Position numbers and translations under genes: made by a program. From an uncultured Faecalibaculum sp. (lineage in GTDB: Bacteria; Bacillota_I; Bacilli_A; Erysipelotrichales; Erysipelotrichaceae): a stretch of DNA of 64,000 nucleotides. The DNA is taken from assembly GCF_910588395.1 (NCBI RefSeq), contig NZ_CAJUPA010000002.1, positions 1 to 64,000 of the forward strand. Reading direction: 5' to 3'. Below the pieces are notes generated by a model. That model searched no databases and had not been told where the DNA came from. It was given only the letters and a program-made list of their open reading frames with translations. Shown here piece by piece: positions 24,831-34,176 of this stretch (the first letter of the stretch is position 1; the number at the start of each line of letters is the position of its first letter).

Positions 24831-24997
24831 AAGGCCCATGCCGCGGAGTGATCTGTGGTTTTTGCTGTGTGTGGCCGGGTGCTCCGGCAGACATCGGCAG
24901 GGGAATTCACCATGGTCGAAAAAAGCCCGGGATGACGATAAGATGACACAGAGAGCCTGCTGCCGGATGGCGCATAACGCAGGCAGGAGGACGGCAG

Positions 24998-26026
24998 ATG
25001 AAAACAGGAAAGCTGGCGATGACAGGGGCCATGGTGCTGGCTCTGGCACTGGGGGTGATGCCGGTGCAGGGAAAAGAAGTGAAGACGGATACTGCGCCGG
25101 AGATGTACAGGACGGTGCAGGAAATGGGTCAGGCGCTTGCATCGTATCCAGCGGTGAAAAAGCTGGCGCTGGATCCGTATAAATCGGAGGCGGAGGAAGG
25201 GACGTATGTGATTCCGGGGCTGAACAGAAGCGCTTCGCTGAATCTGTCGGGGAAGCCGGCGTCCTGCAGGACGATGACACCGCAGGGGATCACGGAGACG
25301 GACAAGTACCTTCTGATTTCGGCGTACTGTCATGATCACATCCATCATTCGGTGATCTGGGTGCTGGACAAACAGACGCATGACTATGTGAGGACGGTGG
25401 TTCTGGAGGGAATGCCCCATACCGGCAGCATTGCCTGGGATCGGAACCGGAATGTGATCTGGGTGGCGACGCATGAACATGGCAAGGCCACGGCCAGTGC
25501 CATTCCTGCAGAGGTGCTGGATACGGCGACGGAGCAGAAAGCGGTTGCCTGGGACAGGACTTTCGAGCTGGAGGGCCTGCCGGTGGATTCCTGTCTGTGC
25601 ATGGATGGTGACTATCTGGTGGCGGGGTCCTTCGAGAAGACCGGAGATGTGCACATTCGCTGGTATGAGGTGGATGACAAGGGGCTGCATGGGGGAGAGG
25701 AGAAGATCCATCCGGGGGCGTCCCGGAAATTCGGTGCCAATCTGCAGGGGATCGCCGTGGTGGACGATCATATTCTGACGGCGGCTTCCGATGGACCGAA
25801 TCTGGCTTCCACGCTGAGTGTGTTTCCCAAAGACATGAAGGATCTGGACAAGGCATCGGCGGTGGTGACGCTGCCGCCGCGGCTGGAGCAGATTTCGGTG
25901 TCTCTGTCCGGTTCCAGGCTGTATGCGAATTTTGAGAGCGCGGCTTCGGCTTACCGGGATGAAGGCGTGGTGGTGGACCGGATCCTGTCTCTGGATCTGG
26001 ACAAGGTGCTCAGGGAGGCGGCATAA
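24998..26026 (+). CDS. secreted beta-propeller-like hypothetical protein
   Basis: A protein of 342 aa with a clear signal peptide (MKTGKLAMTGAMVLALALG, cut near VQGKE). The mature part has repeated beta-rich blocks: PQGITETDKYLLISAYC, VIWVLDKQTHDYVRTVVLEG, SIAWDRNRNVIWVATHEHGKA, LQGIAVVDDHILTAAS. This looks like a WD/NHL-type propeller, as in secreted conserved proteins of Firmicutes whose role is unknown. ATG 24998 follows GGAGGACGGCAG. It is followed after about 105 bp by a cation ATPase with which it may be co-transcribed. Confidence 0.75.
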   Translation: MKTGKLAMTGAMVLALALGVMPVQGKEVKTDTAPEMYRTVQEMGQALASYPAVKKLALDPYKSEAEEGTYVIPGLNRSASLNLSGKPASCRTMTPQGITETDKYLLISAYCHDHIHHSVIWVLDKQTHDYVRTVVLEGMPHTGSIAWDRNRNVIWVATHEHGKATASAIPAEVLDTATEQKAVAWDRTFELEGLPVDSCLCMDGDYLVAGSFEKTGDVHIRWYEVDDKGLHGGEEKIHPGASRKFGANLQGIAVVDDHILTAASDGPNLASTLSVFPKDMKDLDKASAVVTLPPRLEQISVSLSGSRLYANFESAASAYRDEGVVVDRILSLDLDKVLREAA

Positions 26027-26132
26027 AGCACACTGCCGCGGCTGAGCCAGGTGAGCCGGCTGCCCTGCCGGATCTGGCGCGGTCCGGGAGGGGGTTTGGG
26101 ATGGCGGCCTGTGACTGGAAAGGCGGTACCGG

Positions 26133-28418
26133 ATGAAACATTCCTGTCGTGATATATTCCTGCGTCAGACATTCACGCTGTTCAATGGGGTGAACCTGGT
26201 TCTGGCGCTGCTCATTGCCTGGACCGGGTCCTGGCAGAATCTCTTTTTCACGGGGACAGTGCTGACCAACTGGCTGATTGGCATGGTGCAGGAGATCCGG
26301 GCGCGCAAGACTCTGGACCGGCTGGCACTGCTGCATCAGGATGTCTACACGCTGGAAAACGGCAGCCGGATCCGGCGGGATGACCTGCAGCCGGGTATGG
26401 TTCTGGTGCTGGTACAGGGGGATCAGGTTCCCTGTGATGGCCGCATTGTGGCGGGTGTCGGGGAAGTGGATGAGAGCCAGCGCACGGGGGAAAGCGAAGA
26501 AGTGCTGCGGCAGCCCGGGGATCAGCTGTATGCGGGGACCACGGTGATTTCCGGCCGGCTGTCTGTGAAGGCTGTGAAAACCGGTCAGGAAACCGCAGCG
26601 GGGCGCATGATGCAGGAGGCCCGGGGGCACAAGACGTTCAGCAGTCCGCTGCGGCAGGCGATTGATACCATTGTGCGCTTCTGCACGCTGGCCATTGTGC
26701 CCTGCGGTCTGCTGCTGTTCGCACGGAGTGTGTTTATCAGTCATGTGCCGGTGAAACAGGCCATCAATTCCATGGCTGCGGCGCTGATCGGCATGATTCC
26801 CGAGGGGCTGGTGGTGCTGACTTCCATTGCCCTGGCGGTGGCCAGTGTCAAGCTGGCGCGCCAGCAGGTGCTGGTGCAGCAGCTGTACTGTTCGGAGACG
26901 CTGGCGCGGACGGATGTTCTGTGTCTGGACAAGACCGGGACGCTGACGCAGGGAAAAATGACGATGACAGGAGTGATCCCGGAACCCGGGTGGGATCAGA
27001 TGAAGGTCCGGCGGATCCTGGCGGGGCTTTATGCGCAGCTGCCGGATTCCAATGCCACGGCAGAGGCAATCCGGGCGGGGTGCCGGGATGTGATTCCGGA
27101 ATCCTTCCAGGTGCAGTCCATGACCCCTTTTACCTCCGCGACGAAGTATTCCCGGGTGGTGACAGCCCAGGGGACCTGGCGCATCGGGGCGCTGACAAGC
27201 ATTCTGGCTGATTCCATGCCCGCTGCGGTACAGGCAGAAGATGCCGCCGGCGGTCAGGAGAGTTCCAAAGATCCGGCGGGTGGGATAACGCCGGATACCC
27301 GGGAAGCAGGATTCGGGCCGGACCTGGAGCGGGTGCTGCGTGAGCAGCAGGCCTGGGCAGCCCGCGGGCGGCGGGTGCTGGCGCTGGTTCTGGATGCGCA
27401 TGTGGTGGCTCTGATTCTGTTTCAGGATCCCCTGAAGCCGGAGGTCGGCCAGACTGTGGAATACTTCCTGAAGCAGGGTGTGTCCCTGAAGGTGATCTCC
27501 GGTGATGACCCGGCAACGGTGCAGGCGATTGCCAATGAAGCAGGGATCCCGGGTGAGGCGGTGAGCATGCAGGATGTGCCCGGGGACCGGATTCCGGAAC
27601 TGATGCAGTCTCACTCGATATTCGGCCGGGTGCGCCCGGAGCAGAAAAAAGCCATGGTCCAGGCGCTGCAGGCGGCGGGACATGTGGTGGCCATGACCGG
27701 TGACGGGGTGAATGATGTGCCGGCGCTGAAAGCCGCGGACTGCAGCATTGCCATGGGTGCGGGAGCCCAGGCGGCCCGGGCGGTGGCGTCGATGATTCTG
27801 CTGAACAATCAGTTTGATGACCTGCCGCAGATCGTGATTCAGGGACGCCGGGTCATCAACAACATTCAGCGCACGGCGAGTCTGTTTCTGGTCAAGACGC
27901 TGTTTTCCTTCGGGCTCACGGTGCTGACGCTGCTGTTTTTCAAGGTCTATCCCTTTGAGCCGGTGCAGCTTTCGGTGATTTCCGCTCTGGCCACGGGGAT
28001 CCCCAGCTTTGTGCTGACGCTGGAACCCAATGATGCCAGAGTCACGGGGGACTTCCTGAAAAATGTGCTGTCCCGGGCGGTTCCCGGTGCATTCAATGTG
28101 CTGCTGATGGTGAGCCTGGCCCGGCTTGTGCCCGGTTCCCAGGGGCAGTTTTCCACCATGGCCACGCTGATGGCGGGCATGAATGCGCTGTGGGTGCTGT
28201 TCTATGTGTGTCAGCCCATGACCCGGATCCGGCAGGTGCTGGTGGCTGTCATGACGCTGGGGTTTGCGGCTGCGGTTCTCTGTTTCGGGCGGCTGATGTT
28301 CCTTGTGCCCCTGACGGCTCTGCAGACTGGCGTGGTGGTGATCTGCGGCTTGTGCATGCCCTTTGTGCTGAAAGGGCTGCAGGTGCTGGAGCGCCGCCTT
28401 CTGCGTGCAGGTGTGTAG
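26133..28418 (+). CDS. P-type cation-transporting ATPase (CtpE/YfgQ-like)
   Basis: A protein of 761 aa without an N-terminal metal-binding domain. TGES (near residue 118), the membrane motif IGMIPEGLVVLTSIAL, the phosphorylation motif DKTGTLTQGKM (Asp near 266), ISGDDPATVQAIA and the hinge MTGDGVNDVPALK (near 522) define a P-type ATPase. The PEGL motif in M4 and overall size fit the CtpE/YfgQ group, proposed to move Ca2+ or Mg2+; heavy-metal CPC is absent. About eight transmembrane helices are expected. The ion is not determinable here. Confidence 0.88.
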   Translation: MKHSCRDIFLRQTFTLFNGVNLVLALLIAWTGSWQNLFFTGTVLTNWLIGMVQEIRARKTLDRLALLHQDVYTLENGSRIRRDDLQPGMVLVLVQGDQVPCDGRIVAGVGEVDESQRTGESEEVLRQPGDQLYAGTTVISGRLSVKAVKTGQETAAGRMMQEARGHKTFSSPLRQAIDTIVRFCTLAIVPCGLLLFARSVFISHVPVKQAINSMAAALIGMIPEGLVVLTSIALAVASVKLARQQVLVQQLYCSETLARTDVLCLDKTGTLTQGKMTMTGVIPEPGWDQMKVRRILAGLYAQLPDSNATAEAIRAGCRDVIPESFQVQSMTPFTSATKYSRVVTAQGTWRIGALTSILADSMPAAVQAEDAAGGQESSKDPAGGITPDTREAGFGPDLERVLREQQAWAARGRRVLALVLDAHVVALILFQDPLKPEVGQTVEYFLKQGVSLKVISGDDPATVQAIANEAGIPGEAVSMQDVPGDRIPELMQSHSIFGRVRPEQKKAMVQALQAAGHVVAMTGDGVNDVPALKAADCSIAMGAGAQAARAVASMILLNNQFDDLPQIVIQGRRVINNIQRTASLFLVKTLFSFGLTVLTLLFFKVYPFEPVQLSVISALATGIPSFVLTLEPNDARVTGDFLKNVLSRAVPGAFNVLLMVSLARLVPGSQGQFSTMATLMAGMNALWVLFYVCQPMTRIRQVLVAVMTLGFAAAVLCFGRLMFLVPLTALQTGVVVICGLCMPFVLKGLQVLERRLLRAGV

Positions 28419-28492
28419 GCTGGACTGGCAGGGCTGATGCTGATGGATATCGAATGCTGGCAGTCAGCCTGCAGACAGAGGTGAGAGATGCG

Positions 28493-28537
28493 AAAAACCG
28501 TCAGTACGGGCTGTGGGTCCGTTCTGACGGTTTATTT
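28493..28537 (+). terminator. terminator of the cation ATPase gene
   Basis: AAACCGTCAG (28495-28504) pairs with CTGACGGTTT (28524-28533) with a nested ACGG/CCGT pair, followed by ATTT. Confidence 0.7.
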
Positions 28538-28538
28538 C

Positions 28539-28598
28539 GTGCACCGGACATGGTGCACTTTCAGCTGGTGAGAAACCAGCTTCGACTGACTGGTCAGT
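28539..28598. repeat. cluster of three short inverted repeats
   Basis: GTGCAC at 28539 and 28553; AGCTGGT (28563-28569) with ACCAGCT (28575-28581); ACTGAC (28585-28590) with GTCAGT (28593-28598). They lie tail-to-tail between the ATPase terminator and the end of the convergent cyclophilin gene. Confidence 0.5.
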
Positions 28599-28640
28599 GG
28601 ACTGGACGGGACAGCAGCGCTGTTCATCCATCAGTCCGTC

Positions 28641-29126
28641 TTATTCCTCTGTAACGCGGATGGACTTGATGACCTTTTTCTCTTTGGGAGCATCGTTCCA
28701 GTTCGTGGGTGTGGAAGCGATTTTGTCCACCGCATCCATGCCCTGGGTGATCCGGCCGAAAGCCGCATACTGGCCATCCAGATGCGGTGCGTCCTGATGC
28801 ATGATAAAGAACTGACTGCCGGCGCTGTCCGGATCCATCGCCCGGGCCATGGACAGAACACCCCGCTCATGCTTCAGGTCATTTTTGAAGCCGTTCCCTG
28901 AAAACTCACCGGGAATTGTATATCCGGGCCCACCTGTTCCGTTTCCGGCGGGATCACCGCCCTGAATCATGAAACCGGGAATGATCCGGTGAAAGGTCAG
29001 TCCGTCATAAAAGCCGTCATTGGCCAGTTTTTCAAAGTTTTCCACAGTCTTCGGCGCGATTTCGGGGTACAGTTCGCCCTTCATGACATCGCCGTCATCC
29101 ATGGTGATGGTGACTTTTTTCGTCAT
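28641..29126 (-). CDS. ppiB: peptidyl-prolyl cis-trans isomerase, cyclophilin type
   Basis: A protein of 161 aa, normal for a bacterial cytoplasmic cyclophilin. Active-site blocks are FHRIIPGFMIQGGDP, the GFKNDLKHERGVLSMARA loop, AGSQFFIM and HLDGQYAAFGRI. It catalyses proline isomerisation during folding. AAAAGGAGG lies about nine bases before the ATG. No signal peptide. Single gene divergent from the S66 peptidase. Confidence 0.94.
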   Translation of the reverse strand: MTKKVTITMDDGDVMKGELYPEIAPKTVENFEKLANDGFYDGLTFHRIIPGFMIQGGDPAGNGTGGPGYTIPGEFSGNGFKNDLKHERGVLSMARAMDPDSAGSQFFIMHQDAPHLDGQYAAFGRITQGMDAVDKIASTPTNWNDAPKEKKVIKSIRVTEE

Positions 29127-29209
29127 AAGAGAATTCCTCCTTTTCCTCCATCTTAGAAAAACCCGGGGCTGCAGACAATCGCAATGCCGCCGGATGGTAA
29201 AATGTTTTT

Positions 29210-30037
29210 ATGACAACAAAACAGACAGAGAAGAAACCGGAAGCAGCCGGCAGACTGAAAATCGGCCTGCTGGGACTGTCGGATCCGGCCCCCTGGCCCG
29301 CGGATCTGATGGAAGCCCTGGATTTCTGCGACCTTCATATCTCGCCCATACTGGCTCAGCCCAGTACCGGGCAGCAGCGGGCTGCCATCTGGAACAGCTG
29401 GATGCAGCAGGGAGACTTTGACTGGATCTTTGATGTATCCGGCGGCAATCTCTCCACGCTGGCTCTGCCCTATCTGGACCTGGATCTGTACAGGTCCTGC
29501 CGTACCATCTTTGCCGGATACAGCGATCTGACACCGGTCCTGAATGCGCTCACCGCAGCGACCGGAAAGGAAACCCTGCTGTTTTCCGCCTGGCAGAACA
29601 TCAGCGTCCTGCAGGCATTTCTCCGGGACGGGGACCTGAGGCTCGTCCGTCCCCAATGGCAGGCTGTGGGATCCTTCCCCCTGCGGCATCTTTCCGGATC
29701 CACGGTGACAGGCGGCAACATCCGGTGCCTGCTCAAACTGGCAGGAACACCCTGGTGGCCGGATTTCCGTGGCCGCGTGCTGTTTCTGGAAGCCCGCTCC
29801 GGCGACGCCTTCGCCATCGCTTCCATGGTCGCGCATCTGTGCAATGCCGGGGTGATGAATCAGATCGCTGTACTGGCTCTGGGACAGTTTACCCAGCTCA
29901 AGGATCCGCTGCCTGTGGTCCAGACTGTCCTGGAACAGATGGGCGTCAGCCGGGATCTGCCGGTGGTGGTCACAGAAGAGGTAGGACATGCCCCGGGGTC
30001 CCTGGGGCTGTGGATCGGAAAGGAGCTGTTTTCATGA
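29210..30037 (+). CDS. S66-family LD-carboxypeptidase-like protein
   Basis: A protein of 275 aa. FDVSGGNLSTLALPYLD and FAGYSDLTPVLNAL are the S66 core; the Ser of GYSD is the likely nucleophile, and Glu in LFLEA plus His in VGHAPGSLGLWIG complete the triad. The family trims the terminal D-residue of wall tetrapeptides or inactivates microcin C. It is shorter than classical LdcA by 25 or so residues at the N-terminus. Extended -10 TGGTAAAAT (29195-29203) is six bases before the ATG, no SD, so leaderless. It overlaps the next gene by four bases. Confidence 0.85.
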   Translation: MTTKQTEKKPEAAGRLKIGLLGLSDPAPWPADLMEALDFCDLHISPILAQPSTGQQRAAIWNSWMQQGDFDWIFDVSGGNLSTLALPYLDLDLYRSCRTIFAGYSDLTPVLNALTAATGKETLLFSAWQNISVLQAFLRDGDLRLVRPQWQAVGSFPLRHLSGSTVTGGNIRCLLKLAGTPWWPDFRGRVLFLEARSGDAFAIASMVAHLCNAGVMNQIAVLALGQFTQLKDPLPVVQTVLEQMGVSRDLPVVVTEEVGHAPGSLGLWIGKELFS

Positions 30038-30804
30038 AACTCATCCGTTCGCTGTTCGACCGAAGAGCACTGCTGCCGGCAGCGGCGCTGCTCATTCTTT
30101 CCGGCGTCTATGAACTGGGTTATTATGCCATCTTTGCTCTGCCGCTGCCTGCTGTCGGGCAGGGAGCGCTGTTCATTGTCTGGTATCTGGCTGCCGGGGT
30201 GGCTCTGTACTGTCTGATGACTGCCGCCTGGCGCCGGAACCGGGAACAGACAAAGCCGGCAGCCGCAAAAACCGGCAGACGAAAAGCGCCGAAGGTTCCG
30301 GAACCGGAGCTGACTGTATCCGGTGCGCTGCGGTCTCTGGCTCTGGCCGCCTTTTATCTTGTGCTGGTCTATGGCATTCTGCGCCCGTTTTACGGACTGG
30401 CAGCCAGCCACAGCTGGGTGCTGGTTCCGGTGGAACTGCTCTGCGCGCTGGTGCTGATTTTCTGCGGTCCGCTGACGGTGATCTGGAATCAGGCTGCCGC
30501 CTGCCGGCAGCGGCCATGGCAGCTGCTTTCCGGGCTGTGGAAGTGCCGCAGTCTCGTCAATGGCTGGTGCTTCATTGTGCTGGTGCGCATGGCGCTGGAC
30601 ACGCTGCTGGGGGGGCTGTTCACGCTGGCTTTCGGGGTAAATGCCTTTTCCCTGAGCACCCTCATGCTGTTTCAGGGGGATCCGCTCTCCAGCGCCGCTC
30701 TGTACGCCTCCGGCGGCTTTGCCGGGGCAGCGCTTCTGTTCTGTCTGACAGGCTGCCTCTATGCCTGGATGATGGCGGGCTGGTTCCTGCATGGAACTGA
30801 ATGA
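30034..30804 (+). CDS. hypothetical multi-pass membrane protein
   Basis: A protein of 256 aa with about six helices (near residues 13-32, 42-65, 100-120, 128-152, 185-205 and 220-245) and a basic cytoplasmic loop (RRNREQTKPAAAKTGRRKAPK-type, about residues 68-90). It is not a family I can name. AAAGGAG precedes ATG 30034. Overlaps of four bases with the S66 gene and fourteen with recG place it in one operon. Confidence 0.65.
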   Translation: MKLIRSLFDRRALLPAAALLILSGVYELGYYAIFALPLPAVGQGALFIVWYLAAGVALYCLMTAAWRRNREQTKPAAAKTGRRKAPKVPEPELTVSGALRSLALAAFYLVLVYGILRPFYGLAASHSWVLVPVELLCALVLIFCGPLTVIWNQAAACRQRPWQLLSGLWKCRSLVNGWCFIVLVRMALDTLLGGLFTLAFGVNAFSLSTLMLFQGDPLSSAALYASGGFAGAALLFCLTGCLYAWMMAGWFLHGTE

Positions 30805-32761
30805 ACTGAAGCTCACCGCCCGGCGGTTCGGGCTGCTTCAGAAAATGGGCATCACGACCCTGGAGCAGCTGCTCAAAACCTATCCATTCCGGTATGAAAG
30901 CCACCAGATGCTCCCCTTTGATCAGTGGGAGAAAGGAGATATGGTGGGATTTGCCGGACTGATTGCCAGCCGGCCATCTGTGATTCGTCTGGCAGGCAAC
31001 CGCACCATGACCCGGTTCACGGTGATCAGCTGGAATCAGGAAATTCAGGTCACGGTGTTCAACCGGCCCTGGCTCAATGCATTTCCCTTCGGCCAGACCA
31101 TTTACATCCGGGGTACGTATCAGGGAGCCGGAAAAGTCACTGCCCTGCAGGCGGGAAGAAAACCGCCGGAGGAAGGACTGATCCCGGTGTATTCCATGAT
31201 CAAAGGCATGAAGCCCCAGGATATGCCGGCCATCATGGACAAAGCCCTGGAGCACCTGGATCAGCTCCCGGATCTGATTCCTCCTGCTCTTCGGCAGCGT
31301 TACCGGCTGCTGGACAAAAACACCAGCTACCGGTGGATTCACCATCCGCCTGATGAAAAGCGGCTGCATCTGGCGATCCGGACGCTGAAATACGAAGAGT
31401 TTCTGTGTTTCCAGTGTGCCGTGCAGTCGGAGAGTGCGCTGGGTGTGCGCAAGCAGCCCCGGATTTTTGACCAGAATCTGGCGGAAGCCTTTCTGGCGCA
31501 GTTTCCCTATGAACTGACAGCCGATCAGCAGCAGGCAATCCAGGATGTCTGGAGCGACCAGCGCCGGGATACGGCCATGTACCGGCTGGTGCAGGGAGAT
31601 GTGGGATGCGGAAAAACCGTGGTGGCCATGGCTGCCATCAAAACCTGTGAACTCTCCGGCGGTCAGTCGGCCATGATGGCACCTACGGAGATTCTGGCCC
31701 GGCAGCATCTGAAAACCCTGACAAACGCCGGAATCCCGGCGCGGCTGCTGGTGTCTTCTCTGCCGAAAAAAGAAAAGCAGGCAGTGCTGGAAGGACTGAA
31801 GACCGGGGCGATCACCGTGGTGGTGGGAACCCATTCCCTGTTTCAGGATCCGGTGGAGTTTGCCAGTCTGGGTCTGGTGGTGGCGGATGAGCAGCAGCGG
31901 TTTGGGGTGGCTCAGCGCCGGCAGCTGCTGGAGAAGGGAAAAGGTGCGGATTTTCTCATGATGAGTGCCACACCCATTCCCCGGACCTATGCGCATTTTC
32001 TGTACGGTGATATCTCGCTCTCGGCGGTCCGCACGATGCCGGCCGGGCGCAGACCGGTGGATACCCGGTATGTCCGGGGGAAATCCATGAAGCCGGTACT
32101 GTCCCAGGTGCTGGAGGGGCTGCGGGAAGGGCGGCAGTGCTATGTGGTGGCGCCGGCAATTGATGAAAACCTGGAGCTGGATATCAAAGGCGTCACTTCC
32201 CTGTATGAAGGGATGGCCCAGGTGCTGGGAAAGGACTGGGAGATCGGTCTGCTGCATGGCCGGATGACCGCGGCTCAGAAAGAGGATGTCATGACCCGGT
32301 TCAAGGAAGGAACCATCCGCATTCTCGTGTCCACCACTGTCATTGAAGTGGGAATCGATGTGGCGGATGCCACGATGATGGTCATCTATGATGCGCACCG
32401 GTTCGGTCTGTCCACCATTCACCAGCTGCGGGGACGCTGTGCCAGAGGACCGGTCCAGGGCCGCTGCTGGCTGCTGTCCAATACCCGGGACACGTCTGCC
32501 ATTGAACGGCTCCAGAAGCTGGAGGAGCTGAAGGACGGATTTGCGATATCGGAATATGATCTGCAGCTGCGCGGGCCCGGAGACCTGCTGGGGACCAGAC
32601 AGTCGGGTCTGCCTGCCTTTGTGCTGGGGGATTTTGAAAAGGATCCGGCCATCATGGAGGCCGCGGTGCAGGATGCGGCTGCCGAACTGGCCACCCGCAG
32701 CTGGCCGCCGCTGATGGAGTACGTCAGACAGGCCCGGGATTCGGTGCGGTACATGGACTGA
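30791..32761 (+). CDS. recG: ATP-dependent DNA helicase RecG
   Basis: A protein of 656 aa against about 680-690 usually. N-terminal OB/wedge domain (residues about 1-230), then helicase motifs: Walker A GDVGCGKTVVAMA, Ia APTEILARQH, II VVADEQQRFGVAQR, III SATPIPRT, and the C-terminal motifs with TTVIEVGIDV, QLRGRCARG. Motif II reads DEQQ where RecG normally has DEQH. It remodels stalled replication forks and branched DNA. The gene overlaps the membrane protein gene upstream. Confidence 0.95.
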   Translation: MELNELKLTARRFGLLQKMGITTLEQLLKTYPFRYESHQMLPFDQWEKGDMVGFAGLIASRPSVIRLAGNRTMTRFTVISWNQEIQVTVFNRPWLNAFPFGQTIYIRGTYQGAGKVTALQAGRKPPEEGLIPVYSMIKGMKPQDMPAIMDKALEHLDQLPDLIPPALRQRYRLLDKNTSYRWIHHPPDEKRLHLAIRTLKYEEFLCFQCAVQSESALGVRKQPRIFDQNLAEAFLAQFPYELTADQQQAIQDVWSDQRRDTAMYRLVQGDVGCGKTVVAMAAIKTCELSGGQSAMMAPTEILARQHLKTLTNAGIPARLLVSSLPKKEKQAVLEGLKTGAITVVVGTHSLFQDPVEFASLGLVVADEQQRFGVAQRRQLLEKGKGADFLMMSATPIPRTYAHFLYGDISLSAVRTMPAGRRPVDTRYVRGKSMKPVLSQVLEGLREGRQCYVVAPAIDENLELDIKGVTSLYEGMAQVLGKDWEIGLLHGRMTAAQKEDVMTRFKEGTIRILVSTTVIEVGIDVADATMMVIYDAHRFGLSTIHQLRGRCARGPVQGRCWLLSNTRDTSAIERLQKLEELKDGFAISEYDLQLRGPGDLLGTRQSGLPAFVLGDFEKDPAIMEAAVQDAAAELATRSWPPLMEYVRQARDSVRYMD

Positions 32762-32784
32762 CGAACTGGTGGTATCATGGATGC

Positions 32785-33534
32785 ATGAAAACCGGAGCTG
32801 TAAAAAACAAACTCATATACTTCGCCTTTCTGCTGTCCTGCTGTATCGGGCTGATGCTTGTGGGATATTTCGGATTCCTGCAGACGGTGAACATTGATGT
32901 GATGCTGGGAATCCAGTTTGTCTATACCGGAGAAAGCGGTCAGGCGCAGGTCAGTGCAGTTTCCAAGACCGATGACCTGAACCAGCGCATTCAGGAATTC
33001 ATGCAGACTGTGACCTACACCATTGAGCCTGCGGAAGGATTGTCCAACGGGGATACGATCACCGTGACAGCCCTGTATGATGCGGATATGGCGGCGGAAT
33101 ATCATTTTCAGCCGGTGAACACCCGGGCAGATTTTCTGGTGGAGGGGCTGCCGGAGCGGTATGCCAGTGTGGCTGAAGTTCCGGAGGACTACATCCGGGA
33201 GAGTGAAGTGGCTGCTTCCCAGTATCTGCATGTCCAGAATCAGTCTCCGGTGTACGGCGCGTTCCTGCAGGGCAGCAAGCCCGGGGTCCGGGACCGGATT
33301 CTGTGGATGTATGAACGGGAGAACGGGGAATATGAAATCGTGCTTGTGCCGGACATCAATGATTCGCAGAACGTGAACCGGAAAGCCATCAGCAGTCAGC
33401 AGGCGTACCTGTCCCGGAAGGAACAGGAAAAGCGGGATTTTGCCGGCTATGTCCGCCGGGTTTTTGAGGCCGACTGCACCATTGAAGAACTTTCCTGGAC
33501 CACCCAGCCCAGCCAGCCCGGCCAGCCGGAGTGA
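32785..33534 (+). CDS. membrane-anchored extracellular hypothetical protein
   Basis: A protein of 249 aa. One N-terminal helix (about residues 10-32, LIYFAFLLSCCIGLMLVGYF) anchors an outward domain with beta-strand-rich segments (VNIDVMLGIQFVYTGESGQA, YTIEPAEGLSNGDTITVTALYD), similar to domains of Firmicutes TcaA-like or zinc-ribbon membrane proteins. C-terminal Pro/Gln-rich end. TGGTATCAT (extended -10, 32770-32778) lies six bases before the ATG with no SD. The role is unknown. Confidence 0.68.
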   Translation: MKTGAVKNKLIYFAFLLSCCIGLMLVGYFGFLQTVNIDVMLGIQFVYTGESGQAQVSAVSKTDDLNQRIQEFMQTVTYTIEPAEGLSNGDTITVTALYDADMAAEYHFQPVNTRADFLVEGLPERYASVAEVPEDYIRESEVAASQYLHVQNQSPVYGAFLQGSKPGVRDRILWMYERENGEYEIVLVPDINDSQNVNRKAISSQQAYLSRKEQEKRDFAGYVRRVFEADCTIEELSWTTQPSQPGQPE

Positions 33535-33551
33535 CACGGTATTCCGTGTCA
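33532..33551 (+). repeat. hairpin starting at a stop codon
   Basis: TGACACGG (33532-33539, its TGA is the stop of the preceding gene) and CCGTGTCA (33544-33551) around a four-base loop TATT. Only TT follows; a weak terminator or RNA-end stabiliser. Confidence 0.5.
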
Positions 33552-33681
33552 TTCCGGCACGCTGGGCTGTGGAGAAGGAGGCGGCTTCATCCGGAGTTGG
33601 AGTCGTTAAGCCGGATTTTGGGTCGAGGATAAGCCGGCTGCCCCGGGGATGGACCTGTCAAGCTGAAAGAAACAGAAGCAG

Positions 33682-33719
33682 AACAGGGGGATGACCGTGA
33701 GTGGTCATCCCCCTGTTTC
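33682..33719. terminator. strong bidirectional terminator
   Basis: AACAGGGGGATGACC (33682-33696) pairs almost perfectly with the arm at 33702-33717, with TTTC after it and A-rich sequence before. It separates the convergent membrane protein and HIT genes. Confidence 0.85.
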
Positions 33720-33725
33720 GGGTGC

Positions 33726-34124
33726 TTATCTGATTTTTGCCAGGACCTGATCCAGATCCAGGTCCATCGGACCGAATTCCAGAGTCAGGGCCTCCTTCGT
33801 CCGGTCATCATACCGAGGAATGAGATGAACATGAAAATGATCCACGCTCTGTCCTGCACTCTCTCCTGCATTGGACAGCAGGTTCATGCCGGAGGCACCA
33901 AGTTTTTCCTGAAGAATTTTTCCCAGGGCGCTGGCTGTGCCGAACACCTTTCCGATGATGGCGGCATCGGCCTCCATGAAGTTTTTCACGTGGGTTTTGG
34001 GCACCACCAGGGTGTGACCGAAGGAAGTGGGATTCACGTCCAGAAAGGCGATGACATCCTCGTCCTCAAACACTTTTTTGGCCGGAATGCGGCCGGCAGC
34101 GATTTCGCAGAATATGCAGTCCAT
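33726..34124 (-). CDS. hit: HIT-family nucleotide-binding hydrolase
   Basis: A protein of 132 aa. CIFCEIAAGRIPA with two Cys begins the Hint fold, FLDVNPTSFGHTLVVPKTH follows and the histidine triad is HFHVHLIPR. HIT proteins cut nucleoside phosphoramidates or dinucleotide polyphosphates. The start at 34124 follows GGGAAGGAGCATGGAAC. Single gene; its own promoter was not found, and a hairpin with T-runs (34179-34209) lies 55 bases before its start, so it may be transcribed in part by read-through of the sRNA-like unit to its right. Confidence 0.92.
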   Translation of the reverse strand: MDCIFCEIAAGRIPAKKVFEDEDVIAFLDVNPTSFGHTLVVPKTHVKNFMEADAAIIGKVFGTASALGKILQEKLGASGMNLLSNAGESAGQSVDHFHVHLIPRYDDRTKEALTLEFGPMDLDLDQVLAKIR

Positions 34125-34176
34125 GTTCCATGCTCCTTCCCGTTCTCGGGTTGTTCCGTTGCGGATTTCGATGTAA

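Noticed and set aside
26010..27683. 557-codon minus-strand frame opposite the cation ATPase
   Set aside because: Shadow frame without start signals or domains.
30662..32422. 586-codon minus-strand frame opposite recG
   Set aside because: Shadow frame; RecG motifs are complete on the plus strand.
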